In this document: piece after piece, positions 30,363 to 38,970 of the stretch
Layout: the number at the start of each line of letters is the position of its first letter
How positions within the stretch are numbered: the first letter of the stretch is position 1
DNA from: an uncultured Collinsella sp.
Lineage (GTDB): Bacteria > Actinomycetota > Coriobacteriia > Coriobacteriales > Coriobacteriaceae
DNA: 64,000 nucleotides
Direction of reading: 5' to 3'
Assembly (NCBI GenBank): GCA_958437935.1
Contig: CAUBPS010000007.1
Location: 1-64,000 of the forward strand
The notes under the pieces: generated by a model
Database searches by the model: none
The model's input: the letters and a program-made list of their open reading frames with translations, nothing else
Told to the model about the DNA's origin: nothing
Made by a program: the position numbers and the translations under genes

Positions 30363-31583
30363 ATGGCAAATAAGAAAAAGAACCCCGCACTCGAGCCGAC
30401 GCCCGAGCAGCAGGCTCGCGCCGCCTCCAACTCTCGCAAGAAGCAGCGCAAGACCCGCGTGTCCAAGACCGTCAAGATCGTTCTGGTGGTCATCGGCGTG
30501 CTGGCGATGCTGCTTTCCGTCTCGGCGATGGCGTGCTCCGGCCTTATGTCGCAGGCCGAGGACACCTCGGGCTACAAGCTGACCGGCGGTGTTGCTGCTA
30601 CTATCAACGGCACCAACCTCACCGAGGACACCGTGACCAAGCAGATCATGAGCATGCGCACGTCCTACGGCTACACCAAGGACAAGGACTGGGCGCAGTA
30701 TCTGGTCGACAACGACCTCACGCCCAAGAAGTATCGCAAGCAACTCATCGACTCCTACACGCAGCAGATTCTGCTTCAACAGGCACAGAAGGAGAACGGC
30801 GTGACGGTGTCGGACGAGGAGGTCGAGAAGGCTTGGAAGGACGCGTGCAAGAGCGCGGGCGGTGCCAAGGCCTTTAAGAAGACCCTCAAGACCTACGGCT
30901 ATACCGAGGATACCTACAAGGATTCGCTCAAGGAGAGTCTGGCGCAGCAGAAACTCAAGGATGCCGTCGCGCCCACGAGCAAACCCAAGGACAGCGAGAT
31001 TGTCGATTACATCAACGAAAACCTGTCCAGCTACAACGACGCCCGTCGCTCGTCGAACATCCTGATCAAGGTTGATTCCGACGCTTCCGACGAGGACAAG
31101 GCTGCCGCCAAGGCCAAGGCGCAGGAGTGCCTGGACAAGATCAACTCCGGTGAGCTGAGCTTTGAGGACGCCGTTGAGCAGTACTCCGAGGACACCGGTT
31201 CCAAGGAGAAGAAGGGCGATGTGGGCTGGGATAAGCTCACCACCTTTGTCGACAGCTACCAGACGGCGCTCGAGGGGCTCAACAAGGGCGACGTGAGCGA
31301 AGTCATCGAGTCGACCTATGGCTACCACATCATCAAGTGCACCGACTACTTCCATGTCGATAATCAGGTTGATGACATCAACCAGGTGCCCAAGGCCATC
31401 AAGAAGTACGTCTCCAACGTGGTGAAGACGCAGGCGGCCAGTACCGCGTACAGTGAGTGGCTGGAGCAGTACAAGAAGGACGCCGACATTACCGTCAACC
31501 CCATGCCCAAGGACGTACCCTATAACGTGAGTCTGAAGGGCATCACCAAGAGTTCGACCGACGATTCGTCGACGACTGAGTAA
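30363..31583 (+). CDS. PrsA-like extracellular peptidyl-prolyl isomerase
   Basis: 406 residues. A lysine-rich cytoplasmic start (1-40) and membrane segment (about 38-60, VKIVLVVIGVLAMLLSVSAM) are followed by a SurA/PrsA-type N-terminal domain and a parvulin domain with SSNILIKVD, EQYSEDTGSKEKKGDVGW and YGYHIIK. It would fold secreted proteins outside the membrane. A cysteine right after the hydrophobic segment (MACSGL) could be lipidated, but the lipobox is imperfect. ATG 30363 is the first with a plausible ribosome site. Confidence 0.9.
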   Translation: MANKKKNPALEPTPEQQARAASNSRKKQRKTRVSKTVKIVLVVIGVLAMLLSVSAMACSGLMSQAEDTSGYKLTGGVAATINGTNLTEDTVTKQIMSMRTSYGYTKDKDWAQYLVDNDLTPKKYRKQLIDSYTQQILLQQAQKENGVTVSDEEVEKAWKDACKSAGGAKAFKKTLKTYGYTEDTYKDSLKESLAQQKLKDAVAPTSKPKDSEIVDYINENLSSYNDARRSSNILIKVDSDASDEDKAAAKAKAQECLDKINSGELSFEDAVEQYSEDTGSKEKKGDVGWDKLTTFVDSYQTALEGLNKGDVSEVIESTYGYHIIKCTDYFHVDNQVDDINQVPKAIKKYVSNVVKTQAASTAYSEWLEQYKKDADITVNPMPKDVPYNVSLKGITKSSTDDSSTTE

Positions 31584-31637
31584 TCATGGGGCGGTGCTCG
31601 CGCGAGTGCCGCCCACGCTATTAGAGAGGATTTGCAG

Positions 31638-32081
31638 ATGACCAACGAAGAGCTGCAGAAGGAAATGATCGCGGCCATGAAGGCCAAGGACAAGGTTCGC
31701 CTGTCCATCATTCGCCAGGTTAAGGCCGAGGTGAAGAATATCGAGGTCAATGAGCGCCGCGATGTGACCGAGGAAGACGTCAACAGCATGATCAAGCGTC
31801 TGATCAAGCAGACGAGCGAGACACTGGAGATGTCCATCAAGGCCGGCACCGACCAGGAGCGTACCGACAACCTGACCGAGCAGGTCAAGATTCTGGAGAG
31901 CCTGCTGCCCGCGCAGGTTTCGGGCGAGGAGCTCGAGGCTCTGATCGAGCAGGTCATCGCCGAGCTGGGCGCCACGTCCAAGAAGCAGATGGGCCAGGTT
32001 ATGGGTGCACTCGGCAAGGCCACCGGCGGCAACTTCGATAAGCCGGCCGCGGCAAAGATCGTCGGAGCCAAACTCGCGTAA
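31638..32081 (+). CDS. GatB/YqeY-domain protein
   Basis: 147 residues matching the YqeY family from end to end: early KAKDKVRLSIIRQVKAEVKN helix, DVNSMIKRLIKQ, ILESLLPAQ and C-terminal MGQVMGALGKATGG. The domain also forms the tRNA-binding tail of GatB; the stand-alone protein is thought to act near tRNA amidation, without proof. Start ATG 31638 is 7 nt after AGAGAGGA. A 72-nt repeat and a terminator follow. Confidence 0.92.
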   Translation: MTNEELQKEMIAAMKAKDKVRLSIIRQVKAEVKNIEVNERRDVTEEDVNSMIKRLIKQTSETLEMSIKAGTDQERTDNLTEQVKILESLLPAQVSGEELEALIEQVIAELGATSKKQMGQVMGALGKATGGNFDKPAAAKIVGAKLA

Positions 32082-32085
32082 TTTG

Positions 32086-32157
32086 TTACGCGGTTTTACC
32101 AAACCGCGTAACGGCTCGACGCTGCAAACCCGTACACGCGGCAATCTGACGTTCAAT
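32086..32157 (-). repeat. 72-nt dispersed repeat, copy 2
   Basis: On the minus strand this repeats the block order of 13925-13996: ATTGAA, CAGATTG, TTGCAGCGTCGAG and the hairpin ACGCGGTTT/AAACCGCGT, with the same spacings. It begins 4 nt after the yqeY stop codon. Confidence 0.7.
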
Positions 32158-32160
32158 TTC

Positions 32161-32192
32161 AAGGGCGCGACCATAAGGTCTGCGCCCTTTCA
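32161..32192 (+). terminator. Terminator after the PrsA-like/YqeY genes
   Basis: AAGGGCGCGACC pairs with GGTCTGCGCCCTT around ATAA, followed by TTT. Confidence 0.75.
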
Positions 32193-32251
32193 TTTCACGT
32201 CACCTTGCTCGCGTGTACGGGTTTTCGCTGACTTATGCTCAACAAGGGCGG

Positions 32252-32290
32252 TTGGGCGCTCACTGGGGACAGACTTAAATGAGTGCCCAA
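32252..32290. repeat. GGGGAC-tip hairpin
   Basis: TTGGGCGCTCA and TGAGTGCCCAA (one G-T pair) enclose CTGGGGACAGACTTAAA. It is 110 nt upstream of the amino-acid ABC operon; a TACAAT at 32360-32365 is a possible -10 for that operon. Confidence 0.6.
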
Positions 32291-32400
32291 TGAGTGGGTG
32301 GAAGATTGCGGGTTCTTTACGGGAATGTAGTGTGGGCTGCGGAAACGTGGTTCTTTCCGTACAATAGTTCAACTCGTGTAAACGCAGGGAAGGGACATTC

Positions 32401-33132
32401 ATGGCAGACATGATCGAGATCAAGCATCTCAACAAGTACTTTGGCGACCTGCATGTGCTCAAAGATATCAACCTCACCGTCAAGCGCGGCGAGAAGCTCG
32501 TAATGATCGGGCCTTCCGGCTCGGGTAAGTCGACGCTCATCCGCTGTGTCGATTATCTTGAGGAGCCCACGTCGGGCGAGGTCATCATCGACGGTACGCC
32601 GCTCACTAAGAAGAATCACCTGGAAATGGCTCGCAAATATAGCTCCATGGTGTTTCAGCAGTTCAACCTGTATCCCAACATGACGGTGCTGGGCAATCTG
32701 ACGCTCGCGCCCATCAAGCTGCAAAAGAAGAGCAAGGAGGAGGCGACCGAGATCGCCGTCGCCGCGCTCAAGCGCGTCGGCATGGCGCATAAGGCCGGCG
32801 AGTATCCGCAGAACCTCTCGGGCGGTCAGCAGCAGCGCATCGCCATCGCCCGTGCCCTGTGCACCAAGCAGCCCATCATCCTGTTTGACGAGCCGACCTC
32901 GGCGCTCGACCCCGAGATGGTCCAGGAGGTTCTGGACGTTATGATTGAGCTCGCGCAGGAGGACATCACCATGATCTGCGTGACGCACGAGATGGGCTTT
33001 GCGCGCCAGGTGGCCGACCGCGTCATCTTTATGGAGGACGGCCGCATCCTGGAGGAGGGCACGCCCGAGCACTTCTTCGATAACCCCGAGAACCCGCGCT
33101 GCCGCGAGTTCCTGTCCAAGATTCTGCACTAG
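32401..33132 (+). CDS. Polar amino-acid ABC importer, ATPase
   Basis: 243 residues, GlnQ/HisP type. Walker A GPSGSGKST, Q-loop MVFQQFNLYPNMTVLGN, signature NLSGGQQQR, Walker B IILFDEPTSALDPE and H-loop VTHEMGF are intact. It powers uptake with the two permeases downstream. First gene of a four-gene importer operon (ATPase, binding protein, two permeases). AGGGAAGGGA precedes the start. Confidence 0.95.
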   Translation: MADMIEIKHLNKYFGDLHVLKDINLTVKRGEKLVMIGPSGSGKSTLIRCVDYLEEPTSGEVIIDGTPLTKKNHLEMARKYSSMVFQQFNLYPNMTVLGNLTLAPIKLQKKSKEEATEIAVAALKRVGMAHKAGEYPQNLSGGQQQRIAIARALCTKQPIILFDEPTSALDPEMVQEVLDVMIELAQEDITMICVTHEMGFARQVADRVIFMEDGRILEEGTPEHFFDNPENPRCREFLSKILH

Positions 33133-33140
33133 GCGCGGTG

Positions 33141-34016
33141 ATGGACATGACGGATATGACGAGGGCGGCCGTGTCGCGCCGTCACTTTTTGCAGCTGGCG
33201 GGCGCCGGCATGCTCGCGCTGACGGGGACCGCGCTTACCGGTTGCGGCAACTCTACCAGCGGCGAGGGCTCCGACAAGGGGTCCAAGCTTGCGGCTATTA
33301 AGTCGCGTGGCCATCTGAATGCCGGCGTTAAGAAGGACGTTCCCGGCTATGGCTATTACGACACCGCCAAGGGCCGCTTTGAGGGCATGGAAGTCGATTT
33401 GTGCTACCAGATCGCCGCTGCCGTCTTTGGCGTGAGCTACAAGGAGGCCCGCGCCCAGGAGCTTGTCGAGTTTACCGACGTAACGCCCAAGACGCGCGGC
33501 CCGCTGATCGATAACGGCCAGCTCGATGTGGTCGCGGCGACCTACACCATCACCGACGAGCGCAAGAAGAGCTGGGATTTCTCGACGCCGTACCGCACCG
33601 ACTACGTGGGACTCATGGTCAAGAAGCGTTCGGGCTTTACCTCGATTGAGGACCTGGACGGCAAGGTCATTGGCGTGAGCCAGGGTGCCACCACGCAGGG
33701 CCTGATCGAGCAGATGATCAAGGACAACGGCTTTAGCTGCAAGCCCGAGTTTAGGGCCTTTAGCGGCTACCCCATCATCAAGAGTTCGCTCGACGCCGGC
33801 AATATCGACGTCTTTGCCATGGACCGCTCCACGCTGGCCGGTTACATGAACGAGACCGTCGAGCTGCTGCAGCCCGAGGTCAAGTTTGGCGAGCAGGGCT
33901 ACGGCGTGGCGACCAAGAAGGGCTGCGACCTTTCGGCTGTGGTCGATCAGGTGATTTGCGATCGCCTGGCCGATGGCTGGCTCGACCAAGAGGTCAAGAC
34001 CTGGGGTCTTGTATAG
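33141..34016 (+). CDS. Amino-acid ABC importer, substrate-binding lipoprotein
   Basis: 291 residues. The N-terminus has a twin-arginine motif SRRHFLQ (12-18), a hydrophobic stretch and a lipobox LTGC with Cys35, predicting a Tat-exported lipoprotein. The SBP type 3 fold follows: RGHLNAGVKKDVPG, FEGMEVDLCYQIAAAVFG, TITDERKKSWDFSTPY and the GVSQGATTQ hinge region. Resemblance is to glutamine/glutamate/aspartate binders; the ligand is not determined. ATG 33141 has only a weak ribosome site, 8 nt after the ATPase stop. Confidence 0.93.
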   Translation: MDMTDMTRAAVSRRHFLQLAGAGMLALTGTALTGCGNSTSGEGSDKGSKLAAIKSRGHLNAGVKKDVPGYGYYDTAKGRFEGMEVDLCYQIAAAVFGVSYKEARAQELVEFTDVTPKTRGPLIDNGQLDVVAATYTITDERKKSWDFSTPYRTDYVGLMVKKRSGFTSIEDLDGKVIGVSQGATTQGLIEQMIKDNGFSCKPEFRAFSGYPIIKSSLDAGNIDVFAMDRSTLAGYMNETVELLQPEVKFGEQGYGVATKKGCDLSAVVDQVICDRLADGWLDQEVKTWGLV

Positions 34017-34041
34017 GCGCATCGTCCAAGGAAGGAATCAA

Positions 34042-34788
34042 ATGCTCGAAGGATTGTTTGACGCCGACCGCTGGTCGACGACATTCCAAAACATGGGGCC
34101 CTTCTGGGAGGGCTTTGGCGTGACACTGCAGGTGGTCGTTGCCGGTCTGCTGTTGTCGCTGGTGCTGGGCACGCTGCTGGGCGTGTTCTCTACCACTCGC
34201 TCGCGCGTGTTGCGCGCCATAAGCCGCGTGTACGTGGAGTTTTACCAGAACACCCCGTTGCCCGTGCAGGTGCTCTTTATGTACATGGCCGGTCCGCAGT
34301 TTTTGCAGGCCATGACCGGTGCCGACCAGCCGGTGCGCATCGCGCCGTTCGTGCTGGGCTTCTTGGGCGTGGGCCTGTATCACGCGGCTTACATTTCGGA
34401 GGTCATCCGCACTGGTATCGAGGCGGTTCCGCGCGGTCAGATGGAGGCGGCCCAGAGCCAGGGCTTCACCCGAGCGCAGGCATACTGGTACATCGTGCTG
34501 CCCCAGACATTCAAGATCATTCTGCCGCCGCTGTGTAACCAGGCGCTCAACCTGGTCAAGAACACGTCGGTGCTGGCGCTTGTGGCCGGCGGCGACCTTA
34601 TGTACCGTTCCGACAACTTTGTGAGTCTGTACGGCTACCTGCAGGGATACATCGTCTGCTGCCTTATGTACTTCATCATCTGCTTTCCGCTCGCCATGCT
34701 GGTGCAGTGGCTCGAGCGCCGCTCCAAGGAGCGTCCGCGCGGCGTGAGCCTGGCCGAGCTGGGGCTCGACAACGTAGAGGAGGCCTAG
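34042..34788 (+). CDS. Amino-acid ABC importer permease 1
   Basis: 248 residues, HisM/GlnP type with about five helices. The cytoplasmic EAA-like loop reads EVIRTGIEAVPRGQMEAAQSQGFTRAQAYWYIVLPQ in parts and faces the ATPase. AAGGAAGGA precedes ATG 34042. It pairs with the next permease, whose gene starts 3 nt after this stop. Confidence 0.93.
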   Translation: MLEGLFDADRWSTTFQNMGPFWEGFGVTLQVVVAGLLLSLVLGTLLGVFSTTRSRVLRAISRVYVEFYQNTPLPVQVLFMYMAGPQFLQAMTGADQPVRIAPFVLGFLGVGLYHAAYISEVIRTGIEAVPRGQMEAAQSQGFTRAQAYWYIVLPQTFKIILPPLCNQALNLVKNTSVLALVAGGDLMYRSDNFVSLYGYLQGYIVCCLMYFIICFPLAMLVQWLERRSKERPRGVSLAELGLDNVEEA

Positions 34789-34791
34789 CGC

Positions 34792-35430
34792 ATGGAAATC
34801 TTCAACGCGACCAACCTGCTCTACATTTGGGGCGGCTTTGTTAAGACGATCGAGATCTCGGCGCTGTCGATCTTTTTCTCGCTCATCTTTGGCACGGTGC
34901 TGGCGCTCGTTAAGAGCTATGCGCCCCGCCCGTTCCGTATTTTGGTGAGCGCCTATATCGAGCTGTTCCGCTGCACGCCAAACCTGCTGTGGATCCTTTT
35001 TATCTACTTTACGGTGCAGGGTCTGGACATTGTGATTTCGACCATCGCCTTTACGCTGTTTACCAGCGCTGTTATGGCCGAGATTGTGCGCGGAGGCCTC
35101 AACTCGATTCCGCGCGGCCAGTTTGAGGCAGCGCAGAGCCAGGGCTTCGGCTTCTTTGCCACCATGCGCTACATCATTCTGCCGCAGACGTTTAAGACGA
35201 TCATTCCGGCGCTGTTTAGCCAGTGCACGACCGTCATCAAGGACAGCTCGTATCTTTCGGGCATTAACGTGGCCGAGCTCATGTACACGGCCAACGTCGT
35301 GATGGCCCATGCGATCGACCTGTCGCAGGTGCTTATGCTCTACGGCCTGGTGTTTGCGATGTACTTTGTGCTCAACTTTGGTATCTCGCTGCTGGTGCGA
35401 GCCTACCAGCGCCGCGTCGTGGCTGCATAA
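34792..35430 (+). CDS. Amino-acid ABC importer permease 2
   Basis: 212 residues, same HisM/GlnP family. FRCTPNLLWILFIYFTVQG, the EAA loop region RGGLNSIPRGQFEAAQSQG and LPQTFKTIIPALFSQC are clear. About five membrane helices. Forms a heterodimer with the preceding permease. A GGGAC-type hairpin lies directly after the stop codon. Confidence 0.93.
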   Translation: MEIFNATNLLYIWGGFVKTIEISALSIFFSLIFGTVLALVKSYAPRPFRILVSAYIELFRCTPNLLWILFIYFTVQGLDIVISTIAFTLFTSAVMAEIVRGGLNSIPRGQFEAAQSQGFGFFATMRYIILPQTFKTIIPALFSQCTTVIKDSSYLSGINVAELMYTANVVMAHAIDLSQVLMLYGLVFAMYFVLNFGISLLVRAYQRRVVAA

Positions 35431-35459
35431 TGTGACAAAGGGACAGTCCCTTTGCCACA
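35431..35459. repeat. GGGAC-tip hairpin TGTGACAAAGGGAC/GTCCCTTTGCCACA
   Basis: Near-perfect palindrome of 14-bp arms meeting at AG, placed between the second permease and the kinase-like gene and ending 5 nt before its ribosome site AAAGGA. Confidence 0.65.
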
Positions 35460-35476
35460 CAGAGAAAGGAATCGCG

Positions 35477-36100
35477 ATGAGCGATCTGGAGAATAAGAAG
35501 AATCCTGTGGTCATTACCATTGCGCGCGATTTTGGTGCCGAGGGTCACGAGATTGGCCGCATGCTTGCCGACGAGTTGGGGATTCCGCTGTACGATAACG
35601 AGCTGCTGGTACGTGCGTCGCTGCGCGCGGGCGAGTCGCTCGATAAGATGGCCGCCTACGACGAGCGTCTGGCCGTGGAGAACATGGCGTTCCTGCCCGA
35701 CCGCTACGATGCGCGCTCGTACTCGGACAAGTTGTTCCAAAAGATGAGCCAGGTGATTTTGGACCTGGGCGAGACTGAGAGCTGCATTATCGAAGGCCGT
35801 CTGTCCGATTACCTGCTGCGTAACAACCCCAACCACATTGCCGTGTTGGTGACCGCACCCTTTGAGGACCGCGTCGAGATCGTGCGCAAGAAGCGCGGCC
35901 TCAACAAAAAGAAGGGCGCCAAGCTGGTCAAGCAGCAGCAGAAGGCGCGCGAGGCGTTCTATAAGCGCTACAGTGCCGGAAAGTGGAAGATGACGAGCGG
36001 CAAGGATATCGTCGTCAACCGCGCCAAGCTGGGACGCGAGGGCTGCAAGGACGTCATCGCCGCTGCCTACCGCTACAAGGTCGCTCAGCTCGAAGGCTAG
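35477..36100 (+). CDS. Cytidylate kinase-like family protein
   Basis: 207 residues of the cytidylate-kinase-like family (Cytidylate_kin2). ITIARDFGAEGHEIGRMLADELG gives the phosphate-binding region in the GxxG variant typical of these proteins, with LYDNELL, CIIEGRLSDYLLR and a lysine-rich lid (KKRGLNKKKGAK). Real substrates are not established; nucleotide or other kinase activity is inferred. It may be read with the ABC operon through the short hairpin gap. Confidence 0.85.
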   Translation: MSDLENKKNPVVITIARDFGAEGHEIGRMLADELGIPLYDNELLVRASLRAGESLDKMAAYDERLAVENMAFLPDRYDARSYSDKLFQKMSQVILDLGETESCIIEGRLSDYLLRNNPNHIAVLVTAPFEDRVEIVRKKRGLNKKKGAKLVKQQQKAREAFYKRYSAGKWKMTSGKDIVVNRAKLGREGCKDVIAAAYRYKVAQLEG

Positions 36101-36106
36101 CCGACC

Positions 36107-36150
36107 AAAAACCACCACAAGGGGGACAGGCACCTTTGTGGTGGTTTTTG
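36107..36150. terminator. Repeat hairpin acting as bidirectional terminator
   Basis: AAAAACCACCACAAGG and CCTTTGTGGTGGTTTTT enclose GGGACAGGCA. It lies between convergent genes and has A- and T-runs on both sides. The arms match the repeats at 3851 and 38902. Confidence 0.7.
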
Positions 36151-36152
36151 TT

Positions 36153-37031
36153 TTAGGCGGAGGGGAAGGCCTTGGTGAGACCGGCGCGCGTCTGCGTGTC
36201 GGTCTTTTGGTAGATGGAGCTCAGGTGGCGCTGCACCATGCGCATCGAGATTCCAAGCTCCTCGGCGACCTGTTTAAGTGGACGTTCGTCCTGGGTAACG
36301 GCTATGAGCACGTCGACTTCGCGCGGGGTGAGAGCGTGGTTGGCGATGAAGGCCTGACGCTGCTCCTCGATACTCGGCGCTGCCAGTGCCTCCTCGGCTC
36401 GTTGCTGGTGTTCGCGCTCCTGCTTGGTTTGGGGCAGGCGGAATAGGCCCGCGGCAACGAACGCAACGCTGGCCGCTACGAGCAGCATGAGCGCACCGAT
36501 CATGATGAGGGCGACGTTGCCAGAGGTCACAAGCGCAAGCGAGACGCCCGACGTGGTGAACGCGCACGCGTTATTGCCCGCACGGCCCATGCCGGCCCAG
36601 AGGGCGGGCGCGTGCATGCGCGGTGCCAGCTGTGTAAACGTGGCGGTAAAGAACGTGACGAAAAAGTCCGAGCTCAGGTAAAAGACAACAAGGCCAAGGT
36701 TGGGATCTGCCCCGGCCTCGACGGCCAGGATGGAACTGGTCGAGAGCACGGCGATGCCGAGCATGACAAGTCCCATGTAGCGACGCTCGGCAAGATCAAA
36801 GACGATGCCGGCGGCAAGGTCGCTTGCCGCCAAAAAGAGGCGCGGCCAGGTTTGCACGGCAATGGTGCCGTGGGCGTTGGAGAGTGTGACCACGTTGTCG
36901 AGGGTCGAGAACAAGCAGGCAAGAATCACGACGAGCGCGATGCTCCAGCATGCCTGTTTGGCGAGGGCATGAGAGGGCTCAACAAAGGGATTGATGGCAG
37001 GCCTTTCGGGGGGCGCGCTTGGCAATCGCAT
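36153..37031 (-). CDS. LuxR-family regulator with membrane-spanning N-terminus
   Basis: 292 residues. The N-terminal part holds about six hydrophobic helices (25-205) resembling half of an MFS-like module; many coriobacterial LuxR proteins have twelve. A charged linker (about 210-240) leads to a C-terminal LuxR HTH with LTPREVDVLIAV, LKQVAEELGISMRMVQRHLSSIYQKT. It probably senses a ligand or membrane state and binds DNA while anchored. ATG 37031 has AAAGG 8 nt upstream. It is divergent from the surface-protein gene, a likely target. Confidence 0.85.
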   Translation of the reverse strand: MRLPSAPPERPAINPFVEPSHALAKQACWSIALVVILACLFSTLDNVVTLSNAHGTIAVQTWPRLFLAASDLAAGIVFDLAERRYMGLVMLGIAVLSTSSILAVEAGADPNLGLVVFYLSSDFFVTFFTATFTQLAPRMHAPALWAGMGRAGNNACAFTTSGVSLALVTSGNVALIMIGALMLLVAASVAFVAAGLFRLPQTKQEREHQQRAEEALAAPSIEEQRQAFIANHALTPREVDVLIAVTQDERPLKQVAEELGISMRMVQRHLSSIYQKTDTQTRAGLTKAFPSA

Positions 37032-37100
37032 GCTCGTTGCCTTTTGCGCTGGCAGGTGCGCCACATGAGAATTTGTGCCCCGGGATCCGGATATCTTCCC

Positions 37101-37115
37101 GTAACATGGTGTTAC
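37101..37115. promoter_or_regulatory. Candidate operator between the LuxR gene and the surface-protein gene
   Basis: GTAACATGGTGTTAC is a 6-bp inverted repeat with a 3-nt spacer in the 114-bp divergent promoter region, 30 nt before the surface-protein start. LuxR dimers bind palindromes of this size. Confidence 0.4.
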
Positions 37116-37145
37116 AGAAGCACCCCTTACGACAAGGAGGCTCAT

Positions 37146-38708
37146 ATGCGAAAGCAAATCCATGACAACCCAATCGACCACGGCTGCTCGTGCGCGCTCT
37201 CCCACGGAACGTGGCGACGTGTGGGCGCCAAGCTTGCCTGCGCGGGGGCTTGCGCGCTCATGGTCGGTCAGCTGCTGCTACCCAGCGTGGCGCTCGCCGC
37301 CAAATGGGTCAACGTCGGCGGCACGCAGTACAACAAGGGCGCCGGCGACGAGGCCGGAACGTGGTCCTGGGACGGCGCCGACGACATGAAGCTCAATGGC
37401 TACAACGGCGCCGGTATCAGCGCTCAGGGCAACCTCAATATCGGCGTGACGGGCACCAACACCGTAACGGCCGATTCCTTGCAGAGCGCTATCGAGGTCA
37501 AGGACGGCAACCTTGCCATCACGGGGGAGGGAACCCTCAACGCGACGGCCGAACCACAGAAGAGCAGGAGCGCTGTTAAGGTCGAGTGCGGTAGCCTCGC
37601 CATCTCGGGCGACGTGACTCTCAACGCGACGGCCGGGACCGATACGATAGCGGTTTCGGGGGACGGTAAGGCCGGCGGCGACGTGGACATCCGCGGTGCC
37701 AACGTTAACGTGACGGCAACGAACAAAGTGCCTCATACCATCGGCATTCATACGCGGGCAGGCAACATAACCATTAACGAGGGTGCCGACGTCCACGTCG
37801 AGGCGGAGGCGAATGGGGGGCTCAATGCCGTTGCAGTCTATGCCGAAAACATCTCCTCCGAGCATGGAGGCTGCATCGCGGTGGATAACGCAAAATTAGA
37901 TGCGGCGGCGCGTAATGCAAACATGTTGTCGGTCGCCCTGTATTCGTCCGGGGGTAAGGATACATATTTGAGTATTACCAACGGGGCGGATGTTACGCTC
38001 GTGGCGAGTGATAGTGTCGAGGTTTTGGATGGTGTTTGGATGCGCGCGCAGGACGGCGTGTCGCGGGTGCTCGTCGAGAATTCGAGCCTTACAGTTCGAT
38101 GCGGTGACGGAACTGGCCACAGTCGTAAACATGGCTACGGAATATATTCCCAGTCCGGCTCCCAGTCCGCCATCCCTCGAATTGACATCATTAATTCAAA
38201 TGTTGAGGTGTCGGGTAATGCAGCGGCAATCTACGCTGTCAATCAAGGTGATGCAGCCCCTTGTCTCTCAATTGATGGCGGATCGGTAGTTACGACTCCC
38301 GCCGGCGGCACTGTGCGAGAAACTACGGGAAACGGACTCGTCATCGGTGCTGCCGGGTCGTCCACTATCCAGGATGTTAGGACCTCCGACGAGGTTGCCC
38401 GCAGCGTGGTAATCAGCTCCGGAGATGCGGTCGAGCCTGAGCCCACGCCGCAGCCTGAGCCTACCCCGGCTCCCACGCCGCAGCCAGGCGGCGGAAGTGA
38501 GACTGGCACGCCGTCCGTGACGCTGACTCAGGCGAGTTCCATGACTGCTGCCTCCAAGCCGGCCGCGAAGGCCACCGCTGCCCAGAAGTCCGTGGGCACT
38601 CTGGCCGCCACGGGCGACAGCGCCGCGACGGCGGCAGCGGCCCTTGGCATCGCCGGCGCAACCGTTGCCGCTGCCGGCATCGCCGCAACCAAGCGCCGCA
38701 AGCGCTAG
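37146..38708 (+). CDS. Sortase-anchored surface protein with beta-repeat domain
   Basis: 520 residues. Signal peptide about 1-52 (hydrophobic LACAGACALMVGQLLLPSVALAA). The body consists of many short beta-strand turns (GNLNIGVTGTNT, GNLAITGEGTLNATA, GSLAISGDVTLNATA) as in carbohydrate-binding-like solenoid surface proteins. A proline/glutamate linker (about 428-455) precedes the sorting signal LAATGD (486-491), a hydrophobic alanine/glycine stretch and the tail KRRKR. Sortase presumably accepts LAATG as a variant of LPxTG. AAGGAGG precedes ATG. GC content falls in the middle (about 37.8-38.3 kb). Confidence 0.83.
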   Translation: MRKQIHDNPIDHGCSCALSHGTWRRVGAKLACAGACALMVGQLLLPSVALAAKWVNVGGTQYNKGAGDEAGTWSWDGADDMKLNGYNGAGISAQGNLNIGVTGTNTVTADSLQSAIEVKDGNLAITGEGTLNATAEPQKSRSAVKVECGSLAISGDVTLNATAGTDTIAVSGDGKAGGDVDIRGANVNVTATNKVPHTIGIHTRAGNITINEGADVHVEAEANGGLNAVAVYAENISSEHGGCIAVDNAKLDAAARNANMLSVALYSSGGKDTYLSITNGADVTLVASDSVEVLDGVWMRAQDGVSRVLVENSSLTVRCGDGTGHSRKHGYGIYSQSGSQSAIPRIDIINSNVEVSGNAAAIYAVNQGDAAPCLSIDGGSVVTTPAGGTVRETTGNGLVIGAAGSSTIQDVRTSDEVARSVVISSGDAVEPEPTPQPEPTPAPTPQPGGGSETGTPSVTLTQASSMTAASKPAAKATAAQKSVGTLAATGDSAATAAAALGIAGATVAAAGIAATKRRKR

Positions 38709-38746
38709 GCTTTTGGTGGCAGCGCCCATTCTCGGCTTTTACAAAA

Positions 38747-38801
38747 TCTCGATCTGTAACACCAAGCCTGATAGTTGGGCTCTAGGTGTTACAGATTGAG
38801 A
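38747..38801. repeat. 55-nt stem-loop repeat, copy 1
   Basis: TCTCGATCTGTAACA and TGTTACAGATTGAGA enclose 25 nt. Further copies at 38828-38882 and 56318-56372 keep both arms and the 25-nt interior length. Confidence 0.8.
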
Positions 38802-38827
38802 CGAACTGTTCAGCCGCTAACCTAACG

Positions 38828-38882
38828 TCTCGATCTGTAACACGTGGCGAGGAATTTGGTCTCTAACTGTTACAGATTGAGA
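38828..38882. repeat. 55-nt stem-loop repeat, copy 2
   Basis: Same arms as copy 1 at 26 nt distance, in the same orientation. The interior (CGTGGCGAGGAATTTGG...) differs from copy 1 at many positions but has the same length. Confidence 0.8.
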
Positions 38883-38901
38883 CAAACGTCGGAATTGGTT
38901 C

Positions 38902-38964
38902 GCCGGCCAAGTCCCCGACCACCACAAAGGCGCATGTCCCCTTTGTGGTGATGGGTTGGCCGGC
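38902..38964. repeat. Nested hairpin with CACCACAAAGG arms
   Basis: Inner arms CACCACAAAGG and CCTTTGTGGTG enclose CGCATGTCC; outer arms GCCGGCCAA and TTGGCCGGC close the structure. Third copy of the arms seen at 3851 and 36107, here between convergent genes. Confidence 0.7.
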
Positions 38965-38970
38965 ATAGAG

